DNA from: DAIUFH01 sp036844705
Lineage (GTDB): Bacteria > Bacillota > Clostridia > Tissierellales > Tissierellaceae
Direction of reading: 5' to 3'
DNA length: 12,368 bases
Assembly: GCA_036844705.1 (NCBI GenBank)
Contig: DAIUFH010000067.1
Coordinates: forward strand, 1 to 12,368
Below are positions 1-6,038 of the stretch, piece after piece; positions within the stretch are counted from its first letter, which is position 1, and each line of letters begins with the position of its first letter. The notes under the pieces are model-generated. The model did no database searches. It was not told the origin of the DNA and was given only the letters and a program-made list of their open reading frames with translations. The translations under genes and the position numbers were made by a program.

Positions 1-40
1 CTTAGGATTTTTATCATTTTTCTTTATCTGCTGTGATTAA

Positions 41-76
41 CTGTGAATAGTAACTCTCGGGTGTTACTATTCACAG
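41..76. repeat. Perfect 14-bp inverted repeat (hairpin)
   Basis: The arms CTGTGAATAGTAAC (41-54) and GTTACTATTCACAG (63-76) are exact reverse complements around the 8-nt loop TCTCGGGT. The right arm is followed by a loose T-containing stretch (TAGATTTTATA) rather than a clean U-tract. It may be the terminator of a gene lying before the window, or part of a dispersed intergenic repeat. The loop bases TCTCGGGT also occur in both direct repeats of the element at 5091-5164, which favours the dispersed-repeat reading. The fold is certain from the sequence; the role is not. Confidence 0.6.
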
Positions 77-142
77 TAGATTTTATACGGGCGTCAGCTA
101 GTGTGTTTAATATATATTTTACAAAATTTAATCAATACGCTA

Positions 143-171
143 TTGCATTTTTAATTTTAATCGGATATAAT
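143..171 (+). promoter_or_regulatory. Candidate sigma-A promoter of the rubrerythrin gene
   Basis: A perfect -10 hexamer TATAAT lies at 166-171, with a weak -35 TTGCAT at 143-148 and exactly 17 nt between them. Transcription would start near 178, giving a leader of about 100 nt before the start codon at 282. A second TATAAT at 209-214 lacks a good -35. In DNA this AT-rich such hexamers arise often by chance, so the call is tentative. Confidence 0.35.
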
Positions 172-201
172 CAAAATGTAATGATTACTATATTGTAATA
201 G

Positions 202-216
202 ATACAATTATAATAA
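202..216. promoter_or_regulatory. Weak PerR-box-like site in the rubrerythrin leader
   Basis: ATACAATTATAATAA matches 11 of the 14 fixed positions of the PerR operator consensus TTATAATNATTATAA. An imperfect palindrome ATTAC-N6-GTAAT lies just upstream at 184-199. Peroxide-defence genes, including rubrerythrins, are PerR targets in clostridia, and that is the only contextual support. The AT-richness makes chance matches likely. Confidence 0.2.
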
Positions 217-281
217 AAGTATATATTTAAAGTCATTTTTTAAAGACCTAAAATATATAAAATAATGAGGAGGATAAAACA

Positions 282-776
282 ATGAATTCAAACAAAACAC
301 AAGAAAATTTAATGGCTGCTTTTGCGGGGGAATCTCAAGCAAATAGAAAGTATCTGGCTTATGCAGCAAAAGCTGAAAAAGAAGGAAAGAAGAATGCTGC
401 AAAACTGTTTAGAGCAGCAGCAGAAGCAGAGACATGTCACGCATTAAAAGAATATGAATTAGCAGGAAAAGTAGGTACAACAGAAGAAAATATCAAAGAT
501 GGAATCGCAGGGGAAACCTATGAGTTCAAGGAAATGTATCCTGAATTTATAAATGATGCAGAAGCTGAAGGAAATAAAGCAGCGGTTAGGGCATTTACAT
601 TTGCTATGAAAGCTGAAGAAGTTCATGCTAAGCTTTATCAGGAGGCATTAGAGGATATTGATCAGACTGAAGAAGTTTTCTACTATCTATGTCCTGTATG
701 TGGTAATATTGAGAAATTCCAAACGGAAAAATGCAGTATTTGTGGCATTCCCGGTGAAAAGTTTATTAAGTACTAA
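282..776 (+). CDS. rbr: Rubrerythrin
   Basis: This is a cytoplasmic non-haem iron protein that reduces hydrogen peroxide to water, fed electrons by rubredoxin or NAD(P)H-dependent reductases. It is part of oxidative-stress defence in anaerobes. The 164 residues hold two domains. The N-terminal ferritin-like four-helix bundle shows the di-iron ligand motifs: E17 in GESQAN, E50 and H53 in EAETCH, E78 and E81 before the MYPEF motif, and E112 and H115 in AEEVHAKLY. The C-terminal rubredoxin-like knuckle has C137-x2-C140 (CPVCG) and C151-x2-C154 (CSICG). The order, ferritin domain first, is that of classical rubrerythrin rather than reverse rubrerythrin. It is somewhat shorter than many relatives (roughly 180-195 residues) but no motif is missing. 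The start is fixed by GAGGAGG at 267-273, 8 nt before the ATG. It appears monocistronic, ending before a terminator-like hairpin at 866-918. Confidence 0.96.
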   Translation: MNSNKTQENLMAAFAGESQANRKYLAYAAKAEKEGKKNAAKLFRAAAEAETCHALKEYELAGKVGTTEENIKDGIAGETYEFKEMYPEFINDAEAEGNKAAVRAFTFAMKAEEVHAKLYQEALEDIDQTEEVFYYLCPVCGNIEKFQTEKCSICGIPGEKFIKY

Positions 777-865
777 TATCAGTTAAAGACATCTTTTGGT
801 GATTGCATGGTAAGAATATAGAAAATTAGTATTGAATTTAGATAGTGAAATGGTTAATTAGCAAC

Positions 866-918
866 AAAAACGGTATGTTGTTGTGAAGTTTATTCATGAC
901 GAAAAACATATCGTTTTT
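866..918. terminator. Bidirectional terminator-like hairpin between convergent genes
   Basis: AAAAACGGTATGTT (866-879) pairs with AACATATCGTTTTT (905-918) over 14 positions, with one G-U pair on the plus strand, around a 25-nt loop. The A-run on the left and T-run on the right give U-tracts in both directions. It sits between the rubrerythrin gene (plus) and the HTH gene (minus), so it can end both transcripts. The loop is longer than usual for an intrinsic terminator. Confidence 0.6.
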
Positions 919-931
919 CATTCTATGAGCT

Positions 932-1177
932 TCATTTAGAATCGTCTAGTAACCAATCAACGCTTACCTTAAGTATCTTCGATAATGCTGCTAATTCAAT
1001 ATCTGTAACAATTCTTTTTCTTTGCTCAATTTTTGAAATACTTGCTCTATCTACATAAACAGCCAGTGTTTCAAGTTTTGCTGATAGCTCCTGCTGTGTA
1101 AGGTTATTCTCCAATCTTGCAATTTTAATTCTAGGTCCTGCAATATTACGCTCCTTGGAATCTAAGATTAATTTCAT
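932..1177 (-). CDS. Small XRE/Cro-CI-type helix-turn-helix regulator
   Basis: This is an 81-residue protein that is almost entirely a DNA-binding domain. The helix-turn-helix spans about residues 16-57, beginning RIKIARLENNLTQQELSAKL and running through a recognition segment containing RASISKIEQRKR. It ends in the typical ELAALSKILKVSVDWLL helix. No sensor or metal-binding domain is visible. The reading frame stays open upstream to 1294, but the extension is hydrophobic, unlike the family, and overlaps the divergent Spo0E-like gene. I therefore chose the ATG at 1175-1177, preceded on its strand by GGCGGG and, further off, AAAGGAG. It is transcribed away from the Spo0E-like gene, and two GTTC-N7-GAAC palindromes lie in the shared promoter region. 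This suggests it represses itself and its neighbour. Its exact target is inferred, not known. Confidence 0.85.
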   Translation of the reverse strand: MKLILDSKERNIAGPRIKIARLENNLTQQELSAKLETLAVYVDRASISKIEQRKRIVTDIELAALSKILKVSVDWLLDDSK

Positions 1178-1192
1178 AATAATCCCGCCTGT

Positions 1193-1207
1193 GTTCTCCT
1201 TTGGAAC
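1193..1207. promoter_or_regulatory. Putative operator 1 of the HTH/Spo0E divergon
   Basis: GTTCTCCTTTGGAAC is a GTTC-N7-GAAC palindrome that extends to the 7-bp arms TGTGTTC (1190-1196) and GAACACA (1204-1210). It lies 15 bp before the HTH start codon and overlaps a candidate -35 (TTGGAA, 1201-1206) of the Spo0E-like gene. The same spacing and half-sites recur at 1237-1251, which is the main support for a real operator. Confidence 0.5.
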
Positions 1208-1229
1208 ACATCTTATCTTAAAATATGAA
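1201..1229 (+). promoter_or_regulatory. Candidate promoter of the Spo0E-like gene
   Basis: TTGGAA (1201-1206) and TATGAA (1224-1229) are separated by 17 nt, and each matches 4 of 6 consensus bases for sigma-A. The predicted start, near 1236, would fall at the second palindrome (1237-1251), and the -35 overlaps the first. That arrangement fits repression by the divergent HTH protein. The hexamers are weak. Confidence 0.3.
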
Positions 1230-1236
1230 ATAATAA

Positions 1237-1251
1237 GTTCTAATGAAGAAC
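1237..1251. promoter_or_regulatory. Putative operator 2 of the HTH/Spo0E divergon
   Basis: GTTCTAATGAAGAAC is a second GTTC-N7-GAAC palindrome, here with 5-bp arms (GTTCT/AGAAC). Its centre is 44 bp from that of operator 1, about four helical turns, so two dimers would lie on the same DNA face. It ends 28 bp before the start codon of the Spo0E-like gene. Confidence 0.5.
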
Positions 1252-1279
1252 AAATACAAAAAATAAGGATTTGATAAAG

Positions 1280-1480
1280 ATGGTAGATAAGCATCTACAT
1301 ATAAAAAAGAAAGTGAAAGGTCAAAGTAGTATAGAAAAAGAAAATTTAAAAATAGAAATTGAAGAAATAAGAAATGAATTGAATAGGATTGTAATAGAAG
1401 AAAACAATATAAATGAGAAAGTAATAGAAATAAGCAAAAAGTTAGATGAATTGATTGTGAAGTATTTAAAAGATAGTTAA
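1280..1480 (+). CDS. Spo0E-like aspartyl-phosphate phosphatase
   Basis: Spo0E-family proteins dephosphorylate the response regulator Spo0A~P and so delay sporulation. This 66-residue protein has a charged N-terminus followed by the family's two-helix hairpin, about residues 24-63. Helix 1 reads KIEIEEIRNELNRIV. Helix 2 carries the signature ISKKLDELIVKYL, which corresponds to the SQELD motif, with S52, L55 and D56 kept. Size and layout match the Spo0E-like family (about 50-85 residues). I chose the ATG at 1280 because AAGGA at 1265-1269 lies 10 nt upstream; the TTG at 1271 is too close to any ribosome binding site. It is divergent from the XRE-type regulator, which may control it. The Q-to-K and E-to-K changes in the motif make its exact target less certain. 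Confidence 0.8.
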   Translation: MVDKHLHIKKKVKGQSSIEKENLKIEIEEIRNELNRIVIEENNINEKVIEISKKLDELIVKYLKDS

Positions 1481-1510
1481 TAATACTCATTTAGACCATT
1501 GAATGGTAAA

Positions 1511-1522
1511 AATAGCAAAAAA
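1511..1522 (+). repeat. AATAGCAAAAAA leader motif, copy 1
   Basis: This is the first of three identical intergenic 12-mers (also 5183 and 5974), each upstream of a plus-strand gene. Here it lies 119 nt before the diguanylate cyclase start. A degenerate echo, TTTAGCAAAATAA, follows at 1533-1545. The rest of the 161-nt gap (1481-1641) shows no gene or convincing promoter. Confidence 0.35.
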
Positions 1523-1641
1523 CAACATAGAATTTAGCAAAATAATCATAGCGTTTTAATACTTAGTTCAATATCCTTAAAGTATAGATAAAAGGAATAA
1601 ATTGTATTGAAAATATAAAGTGTATACAGGAGATATACCAT

Positions 1642-2532
1642 ATGGAGCCTTTTAAAGTAAAAGATTTAGATACATATTTAGCGGGACTTAACAGAATATT
1701 TGATATTGTACGAATAATTGAGCCTACATCAAAAAAAATAGTATATACAGATGGTGATTTAAAAATAGTACAAGGATCCAGTTGTTATGAGTTCTGGGAT
1801 AGAAAATCAACATGTGAAAATTGCTTATCTAGAAAATTATCCAAAGATAAAATATCCTCTAGTAAAATTGAATGTAGTGAAAATGGAATGTTTTTAGTTA
1901 TGGCTACTGGCATTATATATGAAGATTTTCAACTTGTGGTGGAAATGATTAAAAACATGTCTTTTATTGATGAGATTTATGGACAAACCTATAAAGATAT
2001 GCCAGAAGTTGTAGAGACAATATCAAAACTTAATGAAAAGTTGGTTAAGGATGAATTGACTGGAGTATATAACAGAAGATATATTACCAAAAATTTACTC
2101 AGTGATGTTCATTATGCAATGAAAAACAAAAAAAGACTTTCAATTATGATGTTGGATATAGACAATTTTAAAGAAATTAATGATAGTTATGGACATATAG
2201 CAGGGGATTTAGCTCTAAAATATTTAGCAAAGACAATACAAACTAAAATTAGAAACAACTATGATTGGTTTGCAAGATTAGGCGGAGATGAATTTATTAT
2301 AGTATTGAAGGATGCTGATTCTAAGGTTTGCAACAGATTAATAGAAAATATTCAATCCTCCTTAAGAGGAGAAGCACCAAAATATAAGGGAGAAAATATT
2401 AAAATTACCATTAGTGTTGGAGGATATATAGTAGAGGATAGTAAAAAAACATTTAATGAGATTTTGTATATCGTTGATAAGAATCTAAATTTAGCCAAAA
2501 TAAATGGCAAAGACAAGGCAATAATATCTTAA
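1642..2532 (+). CDS. Diguanylate cyclase (GGDEF) with cysteine-bearing sensory N-terminus
   Basis: This enzyme is predicted to make cyclic di-GMP from two GTP. The 296-residue protein has no membrane segment, so it is cytoplasmic. Residues 1-110 resemble a PAS-type sensor and hold C48-x9-C58-x2-C61 plus C78, a possible metal or Fe-S site or redox switch. A short helix (about 118-136) leads into the GGDEF domain at 137-296. That domain begins DELTGVYNRRY (137-147), has the metal-binding LDIDNFKEIND (171-181) and an intact RLGGDEF (GGDEF at 214-218), so it should be catalytically active. The inhibitory I-site RxxD expected five residues before GGDEF reads NNYD (205-208), with an arginine one place off, so product inhibition may be weak. 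AGGAGA at 1628-1633 sets the start. The AraC-GH39 gene follows after 27 bp, implying a shared transcript. Confidence 0.93.
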   Translation: MEPFKVKDLDTYLAGLNRIFDIVRIIEPTSKKIVYTDGDLKIVQGSSCYEFWDRKSTCENCLSRKLSKDKISSSKIECSENGMFLVMATGIIYEDFQLVVEMIKNMSFIDEIYGQTYKDMPEVVETISKLNEKLVKDELTGVYNRRYITKNLLSDVHYAMKNKKRLSIMMLDIDNFKEINDSYGHIAGDLALKYLAKTIQTKIRNNYDWFARLGGDEFIIVLKDADSKVCNRLIENIQSSLRGEAPKYKGENIKITISVGGYIVEDSKKTFNEILYIVDKNLNLAKINGKDKAIIS

Positions 2533-2559
2533 GGATTAATTTGTAAGGGGTGATGCGAT

Positions 2560-5091
2560 ATGGACAGTTATCATGAGTTAATAAAATTTGAATCTGGGTT
2601 GCCTTTAAAGGTATTTGCTCATTCTATAAATAAAGTAAATATTCATTGGCATGGTGCAATAGAGATTTTGCTGGTATTAGAAGGATCTATTAATGTTAGA
2701 GTAGGAAGTAATAAATATTTATTAAGAGAAAATGATCTTATATTAATCAACAGTAATGAGATACATAGTACAGATAAAACTCATGAAGACAATTTGGTTT
2801 TAGCCTTACAAATTAAACCGACTTTTTTTGATAAGTTTTTAAGAGGTTTTAGTAAAAAGGTATTCGATTGTAAATCATTTTTACATAAAGAGGAACAGGA
2901 AAGATTTGATAAGATTAGATATCATATTGCAAAAATAGTGTGGGAGCTAAACAAAAAAAGAAAAGGATATCAGTTCTTGGTAAGTTCAGAGCTACTTTTG
3001 CTATTAACACTTTTAATTAACAATTTTGATTGTTCTATTATAGATAAAAATATCGATACGACAAATAAGGACGTAGCTAGAATAAATAGTATTATAGAAT
3101 ATATAGATATTAACTTGCAAAATGGAATAACGCTTAAAGGCTTATCTGAAAATGTAAATTTAAATCCTTATTACTTATCCCATTATATAAAAAGAATAAT
3201 GGGTATATCCTTGCAGGAATATTTAAACTACAAGAGATTAGACAAGGCTACAGAGTTGCTTATAAGAACCAACAAAACAATTACTGAAATAGCTTTTGAA
3301 AGTGGTTTTTCCAGTACAAAAGCTTTGAACACACTAATCAAAAAAGAGTACAACATTACCCCTGTTGAATATAGAGAAAAGAATAAGAAAGTAGTAGCAA
3401 ATATCTTTAATATAGATGATGAAAGTATAAGAAGCAAGTCATACTTTGATGTAGAGAGAACTGCATCTTTTTCAAAATTATATACTTATCTGGAGTCAGA
3501 GCCTTTTTATAAAGAAATTAGTGAATCCAATGTTAGTGAAATTATTAAGATAAATGCAGATAAAGAGGGAACTCTACACAATTATTATTGGCAAAATATG
3601 ACTACCTTTAGCAGAGCCGATGAAGGACTTAGAAAGTCTTGGCAAAAACAATTGTCGGAGTTACAAAGAGATATAGGCTTTAAATATATTAGATTTCATG
3701 GCATTTTTTCAGATGAAATGATGATATTTAACTTAAATAATAATGGAAATATAATATATAATTGGACCTATGTAGATGAACTATTTGATTTTTTCATGGA
3801 GGTAAATGTTAAGCCTTTTATCGAATTAGGGTTTATGCCCTCGGAAATAAAAAAATCTGATGAAACTATATTTTGGTGGAAAGCAAATATATCCCAGGCA
3901 AAAAATATAGATTTATGGACTGGTTTAGTCAGGGAATTTATAATACATTGTATCAATCGATATGGATTAAAAGAAGTAGAATCGTGGTATTTTGAAGTAT
4001 GGAATGAGCCAGAGCTGGAATATGTATTTTGGGTTGGCGGTAAGGAAGACTACTTTGAATTCTATAGAGAAACTGTATTAGTTATTAAATCTATTTCAAA
4101 TGAATTAAAAGTAGGAGGACCTTCTATTACTCATGAAGCTCTTAAGGAGGGAATTTGGCTTGAAGATTTTTTATCATATTGTAAGGTAAATAATGTTCCC
4201 TTAGACTTTGTATCGCTACATATTTATCCGGAAGTTTTTTCACCTGAGGCAGATGCAATGGGATTAATGAATGAAGAACAAGAGGCATTCATAGAAAAAT
4301 TCCCATTTTTAAAACGAATTTACTATGAAGAAAATCATACATACAATACACTAAAATCAGTAAATGAAACAATACAAGGGCTATTATCATATAAACCTGA
4401 GGTTCATATAGTAGAGTGGAGTGCATCATCTAGTGGCAGAAATTTAATTAGCGATACCTGCTTTGTAGCTACGTTCATTATCCACAATGTACTGAAATCA
4501 ATTGGACAAGTTGATTCTCTAGGTTATTGGACTTTTACTGATATAATGGAAGAATTTAAGCTTGGTATTTCCCATTTTCATGGTGGCTTTGGTTTAATAA
4601 ATAAAGATGGATTGAAAAAACCGGGATACTTTGCTTATTATTTATTATCTAAACTTGGTAAAGAGATAATAGAGCAAGGTGAAGATTATATAGTCACCAA
4701 ACAAGATAATAATATACAAATACTAGCCTACAATTTTGCCTATTTTGACGATTTGTTTATTAAAGGTGATACATCTGCATTGACTAATATAGATAGATAT
4801 TCGGTATATGATGATAAACCTTTAAAAGAAATTCAATTAGAGATAAAGGGAGTTTCAGGAAAGCATAGAATCACAAGCTATAAGCTAAACAGAGAACATG
4901 GCTCAGTCTTTGACGAATGGGTAAAGATAGGCGCTCCTGAAAATATGTCAAAAGAAGATATAGATTATTTAAATGGAGTATCCAAGCCGAAAATATCTGT
5001 AGATTATATAGATATTGACAATATATATCTAAAAACTCTTCACATTCCAGTTCATGGTGCAGAATTAGTCATACTAGAGAAGCAACTATAG
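2560..5091 (+). CDS. AraC-family regulator fused to a GH39 (beta-xylosidase-like) domain
   Basis: This is an 843-residue intracellular fusion. Residues 1-100 form an AraC-type cupin (HWHGAIEILLVLEG, then NDLILINSNEIHS), the usual sugar-binding part. Residues 172-275 hold the double AraC helix-turn-helix: GITLKGLSENVNLNPYYLSH in the first motif, ITEIAFESGFSS through ITPVEYREK in the second. Residues about 325-843 match glycoside hydrolase family 39, whose members include beta-xylosidases. The acid/base is E483 in the WNEPE motif and the likely nucleophile is E619 in HIVEWSAS, so both catalytic residues remain. No signal peptide or membrane segment is present, so it acts in the cytoplasm. The C-terminus HGAELVILE matches the normal GH39 end, so it is not truncated. 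AAGGGGTGAT at 2545-2554 sets the start. The substrate, and whether it hydrolyses or only senses sugar, cannot be told from sequence. It probably shares a transcript with the cyclase. Confidence 0.93.
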   Translation: MDSYHELIKFESGLPLKVFAHSINKVNIHWHGAIEILLVLEGSINVRVGSNKYLLRENDLILINSNEIHSTDKTHEDNLVLALQIKPTFFDKFLRGFSKKVFDCKSFLHKEEQERFDKIRYHIAKIVWELNKKRKGYQFLVSSELLLLLTLLINNFDCSIIDKNIDTTNKDVARINSIIEYIDINLQNGITLKGLSENVNLNPYYLSHYIKRIMGISLQEYLNYKRLDKATELLIRTNKTITEIAFESGFSSTKALNTLIKKEYNITPVEYREKNKKVVANIFNIDDESIRSKSYFDVERTASFSKLYTYLESEPFYKEISESNVSEIIKINADKEGTLHNYYWQNMTTFSRADEGLRKSWQKQLSELQRDIGFKYIRFHGIFSDEMMIFNLNNNGNIIYNWTYVDELFDFFMEVNVKPFIELGFMPSEIKKSDETIFWWKANISQAKNIDLWTGLVREFIIHCINRYGLKEVESWYFEVWNEPELEYVFWVGGKEDYFEFYRETVLVIKSISNELKVGGPSITHEALKEGIWLEDFLSYCKVNNVPLDFVSLHIYPEVFSPEADAMGLMNEEQEAFIEKFPFLKRIYYEENHTYNTLKSVNETIQGLLSYKPEVHIVEWSASSSGRNLISDTCFVATFIIHNVLKSIGQVDSLGYWTFTDIMEEFKLGISHFHGGFGLINKDGLKKPGYFAYYLLSKLGKEIIEQGEDYIVTKQDNNIQILAYNFAYFDDLFIKGDTSALTNIDRYSVYDDKPLKEIQLEIKGVSGKHRITSYKLNREHGSVFDEWVKIGAPENMSKEDIDYLNGVSKPKISVDYIDIDNIYLKTLHIPVHGAELVILEKQL

Positions 5092-5164
5092 AAGGATCTC
5101 GGGTTGATGATACTGTCATCCTGAGCTTAGCAGTATAATAACCGCCTACGAAGGATCTCGGGTT
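5091..5164. repeat. Intergenic repeat element with 15-bp direct repeats and alternative hairpins
   Basis: GAAGGATCTCGGGTT occurs at 5091-5105 and again at 5150-5164. Between them lies TGTCATCCTGAG (5114-5125). That arm can pair with the left flank CTCGGGTTGATG (5098-5109) over 11 of 12 positions counting G-U, with a 4-nt loop. It can instead pair with CTCGGGTT of the right repeat (5157-5164), more weakly. The words TGTCATCCTGAGC and GAAGGATCT recall, from memory, a widespread family of bacterial intergenic palindromes. The element abuts the GH39 stop codon, whose last base is the first base of the repeat. It lacks a U-tract, so terminator activity is doubtful. Confidence 0.6.
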
Positions 5165-5182
5165 AATATATTATTTCAATAA

Positions 5183-5194
5183 ATAGCAAAAAAA
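5183..5194 (+). repeat. AATAGCAAAAAA leader motif, copy 2
   Basis: This is identical to the copies at 1511 and 5974. It lies 46 nt before the sortase start codon, and its A-run overlaps the left arm of the hairpin at 5192-5226. Confidence 0.35.
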
Positions 5195-5226
5195 GGTATA
5201 CATCTAACAACTATTAATATACCTTT
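5192..5226 (+). promoter_or_regulatory. Leader hairpin next to the sortase ribosome binding site
   Basis: AAAGGTATA (5192-5200) and TATACCTTT (5218-5226) form a perfect 9-bp inverted repeat with a 17-nt loop. The Shine-Dalgarno AGGGAG begins 2 nt later at 5229, 6 nt before the ATG at 5241. It could shape translation initiation or be an operator. The left arm contains AAAGG, and no U-tract follows that would make it a terminator. A hairpin with the same loop length sits at the same place in the adhesin leader. Confidence 0.45.
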
Positions 5227-5240
5227 CTAGGGAGATTAGG

Positions 5241-5903
5241 ATGAAAAAGATTATATCATCAATATTAATTATTATAGGAATATCTCTAATAGTATCACCA
5301 TTTATTAACGATCTAATAATCAAAAACAGAGTAGAAATATCTAAAGAAATAATAGGTGAAATGACTGTAGAACAAATTGAAAAAAATGACCAGCAGGAAG
5401 CTGTTTATGAATATGATGATATACAGAATGTAGAGATTATATCAACCATAGCATCCACAATGGATATGGATAAAGCCGAAATAAATGAAAATATCATTGG
5501 ACAAATCATAATAGATGATCTAAATATAAATCTTCCAATATTAAAAGGAATAACACACTCCAACTTGTTAATTGGTGCTGGAACTATGAAGCCTGATTTA
5601 GTCATGGGTGAGGGTAATTATTCATTGGCAAGTCATTATTCAAAGAATAATCAACTCTTTGGTGGATTATTAAAAATAGAAAAAGGAGCAATAGTTAAGA
5701 TAACAAATAAAAAAGTAGTATATGAGTACATGATTTACGATACGCAAATAGTACCTGACACAGCCCTTTATATGTTAGATAATAATCGTGCAGACAAGAG
5801 GGGGAAGCCTATACTATCATTAATGACCTGTTATTATACATCAAAAAATGGGAAGAGATTTTTTGCATTAGGAGAACTAGTAGATCAATATCCTTATAAA
5901 TAA
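5241..5903 (+). CDS. Class A-like sortase (LPXTG transpeptidase)
   Basis: Sortases cut surface proteins at LPXTG and join them to the peptidoglycan precursor. This 220-residue protein begins with one membrane anchor (about residues 4-23, after MKK), leaving the catalytic domain outside the cell. After a charged linker the beta-barrel domain starts near residue 83 with ENIIGQIIIDDLNINLPIL. The triad is H132 in GNYSLASH, C197 in ILSLMTC and R206 in GKRFFALGEL. The GNYxLAxH context favours class A over classes B and C; class D cannot be fully excluded. AGGGAG at 5229-5234 sets the start. The gene directly precedes a surface protein ending in LPKTG, 147 bp away, which is its probable substrate. 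The leader hairpin at 5192-5226 may regulate translation. Confidence 0.93.
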   Translation: MKKIISSILIIIGISLIVSPFINDLIIKNRVEISKEIIGEMTVEQIEKNDQQEAVYEYDDIQNVEIISTIASTMDMDKAEINENIIGQIIIDDLNINLPILKGITHSNLLIGAGTMKPDLVMGEGNYSLASHYSKNNQLFGGLLKIEKGAIVKITNKKVVYEYMIYDTQIVPDTALYMLDNNRADKRGKPILSLMTCYYTSKNGKRFFALGELVDQYPYK

Positions 5904-5935
5904 GTAAATAATTCTATTGTAATATAACAAATAAA

Positions 5936-5998
5936 TAGAACCTAATGTTAATAAAGCAACTTAGAACATAGAAAATAGCAAAAAATGGATAGAACTTA
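5936..5998 (+). repeat. Three TAGAACNTA direct repeats upstream of the adhesin
   Basis: TAGAACCTA (5936-5944), TAGAACATA (5962-5970) and TAGAACTTA (5990-5998) are in the same orientation, with starts 26 and 28 nt apart. They end 52 nt before the adhesin start codon. Regular spacing of identical half-sites is typical of binding sites for a transcription factor, and the AraC-GH39 protein is one candidate. A related TAGAATTTA occurs at 1528-1536 in the cyclase leader. No protein has been tied to them. Confidence 0.4.
5974..5985 (+). repeat. AATAGCAAAAAA leader motif, copy 3
   Basis: This is identical to the copies at 1511 and 5183. It sits between the second and third TAGAACNTA repeats, 65 nt before the adhesin start codon. 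Confidence 0.35.
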
Positions 5999-6001
5999 AG
6001 C

Positions 6002-6038
6002 TCTTGTTTAGCTTATGATTAATGGTATCTAAACAAGA
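6002..6038 (+). promoter_or_regulatory. Leader hairpin next to the adhesin ribosome binding site
   Basis: TCTTGTTTAG (6002-6011) and CTAAACAAGA (6029-6038) form a perfect 10-bp inverted repeat with a 17-nt loop. The Shine-Dalgarno AAAGGAGAG (6038-6046) begins at the last base of the stem, so folding could hinder ribosome loading. It may instead be a protein-binding palindrome. Confidence 0.5.

Noticed and set aside
1178..1294. Upstream extension of the HTH protein by 39 residues
   Set aside because: The extension is hydrophobic, overlaps the divergent gene and the operators, and the helix-turn-helix family starts close to the internal ATG at 1177.
1218..1490. 90-codon minus-strand hydrophobic frame over the Spo0E-like gene
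   Set aside because: It is a shadow of the Lys/Glu-rich Spo0E-like coding sequence; antisense of Lys/Glu codons reads as Leu/Phe. The plus-strand frame matches a known family.
1622..1638. Small hairpin GTATA/TATAC around the cyclase ribosome binding site
   Set aside because: Only five A-T-rich pairs; too weak to claim as a regulatory structure.
5912..5940. Inverted repeat TTCTATT/AATAGAA after the sortase gene
   Set aside because: Seven weak pairs, 15-nt loop and no U-tract; not enough to call a terminator.
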